Both the position numbers and the translations under genes were made by a program. A stretch of DNA of 5,857 bases from DATDOY01 sp035293045 (GTDB lineage Bacteria; Actinomycetota; Acidimicrobiia; IMCC26256; JACPCJ01), in assembly GCA_035293045.1 (NCBI GenBank), contig DATDOY010000095.1, positions 1 to 5,857 on the forward strand, in the 5' to 3' direction. The notes below the pieces were generated by a model, which searched no databases, was not told the origin of the DNA, and saw nothing but the letters and a program-made list of their open reading frames with translations. Shown here piece after piece: positions 4,476-5,857 of the stretch (position 1 is its first letter; the number at the start of each line of letters is the position of its first letter).

Positions 4476-5252
4476 ATGCGTGAAGTGACCTTGGTAGCCG
4501 AACCGCGCCCCGAGAAGGGCAGCGCGCCCGCGCGCCGCCTCCGCCGGTCCGGAAAAGTCCCCGCCGTCGTGTACGGCCTCGAATCCGAGCCCGTCCAGGT
4601 GAGCGTCTCCCAGCAGGAGATGATGCACGTGATCCACCGGGTCGGGGTGAACGCCCTGATCAACCTGGAGGTTGACGGCAGCGGCGGCCTGCTCACGATG
4701 GCACGAGAGGTGCAGCGCCACCCGATCAAGGGCGACCTGATGCACATCGACTTCGTGCGGATCCGCGCCGACGTGGCGGTGCAGGCCGACGTGGCCGTGC
4801 ATGTGCTGGGCGAGCCGATCGGGGCCAAGGAGGGCGGCGTGCTCGAGCACGTGCTCTTCACCGTCTCCGTGAGCGCCAAGCCGCGCGAGATCCCCGAGAA
4901 CTTCGAGATCGACGTCAGCGATCTCGGCGTCGGCGACGCCAAGCGGGTGTCCGACCTGGACGTGCCCGAGGGCGTCGAGATTCTGAACGACCCCGAAGCC
5001 GTCGTCGTGAACTGCCTGGTTCCCCGCATCAGCGAGGAGGCCGTCACGCTTTCGGCCGAGGAGCTGGCGCAGCTCGAGGGCCTCTCCGACGAGGAACTCT
5101 CCGCGCTGCGTCAGTTGGCGGCGGCGAAGGCCGGCGACGAGGGCGAAGGCGAAGGCGACTCCGAGGGTGGCGACTCCGAGGGTGGCGACGGCGGCGACTC
5201 CGAGGGTGGCGACGGCGGCGACGCGAGCGGAGAGACCGCGGGAGACGAGTAG
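4476..5252 (+). CDS. rplY: 50S ribosomal protein L25, long CTC/TL5 type with acidic tail
   Basis: L25 of the CTC form binds 5S rRNA in the large subunit. The protein is 258 aa. The N-terminal L25 domain covers about 3-92, with the hallmark ARRLRRSGKVPAVVYG (19-34) and RHPIKGDLMHIDFVRI (81-96). The TL5-type beta domain covers about 97-183 (VHVLGEPIGAKEGGVLEH, 108-125; VPEGVEIL). Beyond it lies an unusual extension: a probable helix SAEELAQLEGLSDEELSALR (193-212), then a Gly/Asp/Glu/Ser-only run from about 221 to the end, encoded by repeats. The ATG at 4476 matches the usual family N-terminus. It sits 9 bases after the prs stop with only CAGG touching the start codon, so translation probably depends on ribosomes arriving from prs. 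Adjacent pth also works on ribosome-linked tRNA, and this pairing is widespread. Confidence 0.95.
   Translation: MREVTLVAEPRPEKGSAPARRLRRSGKVPAVVYGLESEPVQVSVSQQEMMHVIHRVGVNALINLEVDGSGGLLTMAREVQRHPIKGDLMHIDFVRIRADVAVQADVAVHVLGEPIGAKEGGVLEHVLFTVSVSAKPREIPENFEIDVSDLGVGDAKRVSDLDVPEGVEILNDPEAVVVNCLVPRISEEAVTLSAEELAQLEGLSDEELSALRQLAAAKAGDEGEGEGDSEGGDSEGGDGGDSEGGDGGDASGETAGDE
5157..5222 (+). repeat. in-frame 15-bp/24-bp repeats encoding the L25 acidic tail
   Basis: GACTCCGAGGGTGGC occurs three times without mismatch, at 5157-5171, 5172-5186 and 5196-5210. The second and third copies are each followed by GACGGCGGC (5187-5195 and 5211-5219), so a compound 24-base unit is also tandemly duplicated (5172-5219). 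The array ends with one more GAC (5220-5222). All units are multiples of three and encode DSEGG and DGG. The perfect identity, with no synonymous drift, suggests recent slippage expansion. Confidence 0.92.
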
Positions 5253-5255
5253 CCC

Positions 5256-5855
5256 ATGCTGCGGCGGCAGCGCCGCGGCACTCCGGCCGATGTGCTGGTC
5301 GTCGGTCTCGGAAACCCGGGGAAGGAATACGAGCGCACGCGCCACAACGTGGGCGCCGACACCGTGTTGCTCTTGGCGCGTCGACACGGCGCGCACCTGC
5401 GCCCGCTGAAGTTTCAGGCCACGTCGGATGAGGTGTCGATCGACGGCCACCGCGTGGCGTTCGGGATCCCGCTCACCTACATGAACGAGTCGGGCCTCGC
5501 GTTGCGCCGGCTGGTCGACCGGTACGACGTCGAGCCCGAGCAGTTGGTCGTGGTGCATGACGAACTCGACCTCGAGCCGACCGTCGTCCGCGTGAAGGTC
5601 GGGGGTGGCCTGGCCGGGCACAACGGGTTGCGGTCGATCCAGCAGCATTTGAAGACGCAAGACTTTCTGCGGGTGCGGATCGGGATCGGCAAGCCGCCCA
5701 ATCCGCGTCAGGGCGCCAACCACGTGCTCGACAGATTCTCGAAGCGCGAGCGCGACGAGATGGACGTCGCCATCGAGGTGGCAGCCGACGCCGTCGAGAC
5801 CATCGTGCGCGAGGGCGCGGAGGCGGCGATGACGAAGTTCAACGCGCGAGCGTGA
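5256..5855 (+). CDS. pth: peptidyl-tRNA hydrolase Pth
   Basis: Pth cleaves the ester bond of peptidyl-tRNAs that drop off the ribosome, recycling tRNA in the cytosol. The protein is complete at 199 aa, a normal length. Active-site landmarks align with the E. coli enzyme: VVGLGNPGKEYERTRHNVG (15-33) with Asn20 and His30, TYMNESG (74-80) with Asn76, HDELDL (101-106) with Asp102, and GGGLAGHNGL (116-125) with His122 and Asn123. FLRVRIGIG (137-145) has Arg141 or Arg139 near the family's conserved Arg. Leu119 sits where His is common in GGG-H-AGHNGL; this spot varies and probably does not matter. The basic 11-residue N-terminus MLRRQRRGTPA is slightly longer than in E. coli. The start lies 3 bases after the rplY stop, with GGGAG at 5240-5244 as a probable ribosome binding site. 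Only two bases follow the stop in the window, so what comes next is unseen. Confidence 0.96.
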   Translation: MLRRQRRGTPADVLVVGLGNPGKEYERTRHNVGADTVLLLARRHGAHLRPLKFQATSDEVSIDGHRVAFGIPLTYMNESGLALRRLVDRYDVEPEQLVVVHDELDLEPTVVRVKVGGGLAGHNGLRSIQQHLKTQDFLRVRIGIGKPPNPRQGANHVLDRFSKRERDEMDVAIEVAADAVETIVREGAEAAMTKFNARA

Positions 5856-5857
5856 GG

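Noticed and set aside
5157..5222. Repeat array as a CRISPR or other non-coding repeat
   Set aside because: Units are contiguous, 15 or 24 bases, in frame and inside rplY, so they are a protein-coding tandem repeat without spacers.
4470..5723. A 417-codon minus-strand frame antisense to rplY and pth
   Set aside because: It spans two well-recognised genes and its protein is a low-complexity antisense product of GC-rich codons with no motif.

Overview
The window is a compact, GC-rich stretch of bacterial housekeeping DNA. The gene order rsmA-ispE ... tRNA-Gln-glmU-prs-rplY-pth is the conserved actinobacterial arrangement, and the L25 protein is the long two-domain CTC form. Frequent GTG starts, stop/start overlaps and high GC also fit Actinomycetota. 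The IspE N-terminus reminds me of Acidimicrobiia, but that placement rests on memory and is only an inference.

Layout. Bases 1-348 hold the C-terminal part of rsmA (16S rRNA dimethyltransferase), entering from the left edge. It overlaps ispE (348-1238) by one base. Converging on ispE from the minus strand, with a 26-bp overlap of coding ends, is the one gene I cannot name (1213-1776, 187 aa). It encodes an exported protein with a signal peptide, a two-cysteine extracellular domain resembling the NTR/TIMP-like fold, and a C-terminal membrane anchor. A 76-bp divergent spacer follows, then tRNA-Gln(UUG) at 1853-1924. A 62-bp leader containing a 14-bp tandem repeat and a possible 19-codon upstream ORF leads into glmU (1987-3495). 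prs (3492-4466), rplY (4476-5252) and pth (5256-5855) follow in a tight run, with a GTGA overlap and gaps of 9 and 3 bp. This looks like one transcription unit, perhaps beginning at or before the tRNA, because the leader has no terminator and no plausible -10 element.

How the genes relate. GlmU makes UDP-GlcNAc for the cell wall and Prs makes PRPP for nucleotides, histidine and tryptophan. L25 binds 5S rRNA, Pth recycles peptidyl-tRNA and RsmA matures 16S rRNA, so these three serve translation together with the tRNA. IspE belongs to the MEP isoprenoid pathway.

No mobile element, CRISPR array, phage gene or clearly new system is visible. The points worth a second look are the exported minus-strand protein, the repeat-bearing glmU leader, the acidic repeat-encoded C-terminal tails on GlmU and L25, and a few substitutions in otherwise strongly conserved motifs of Prs, GlmU and IspE.
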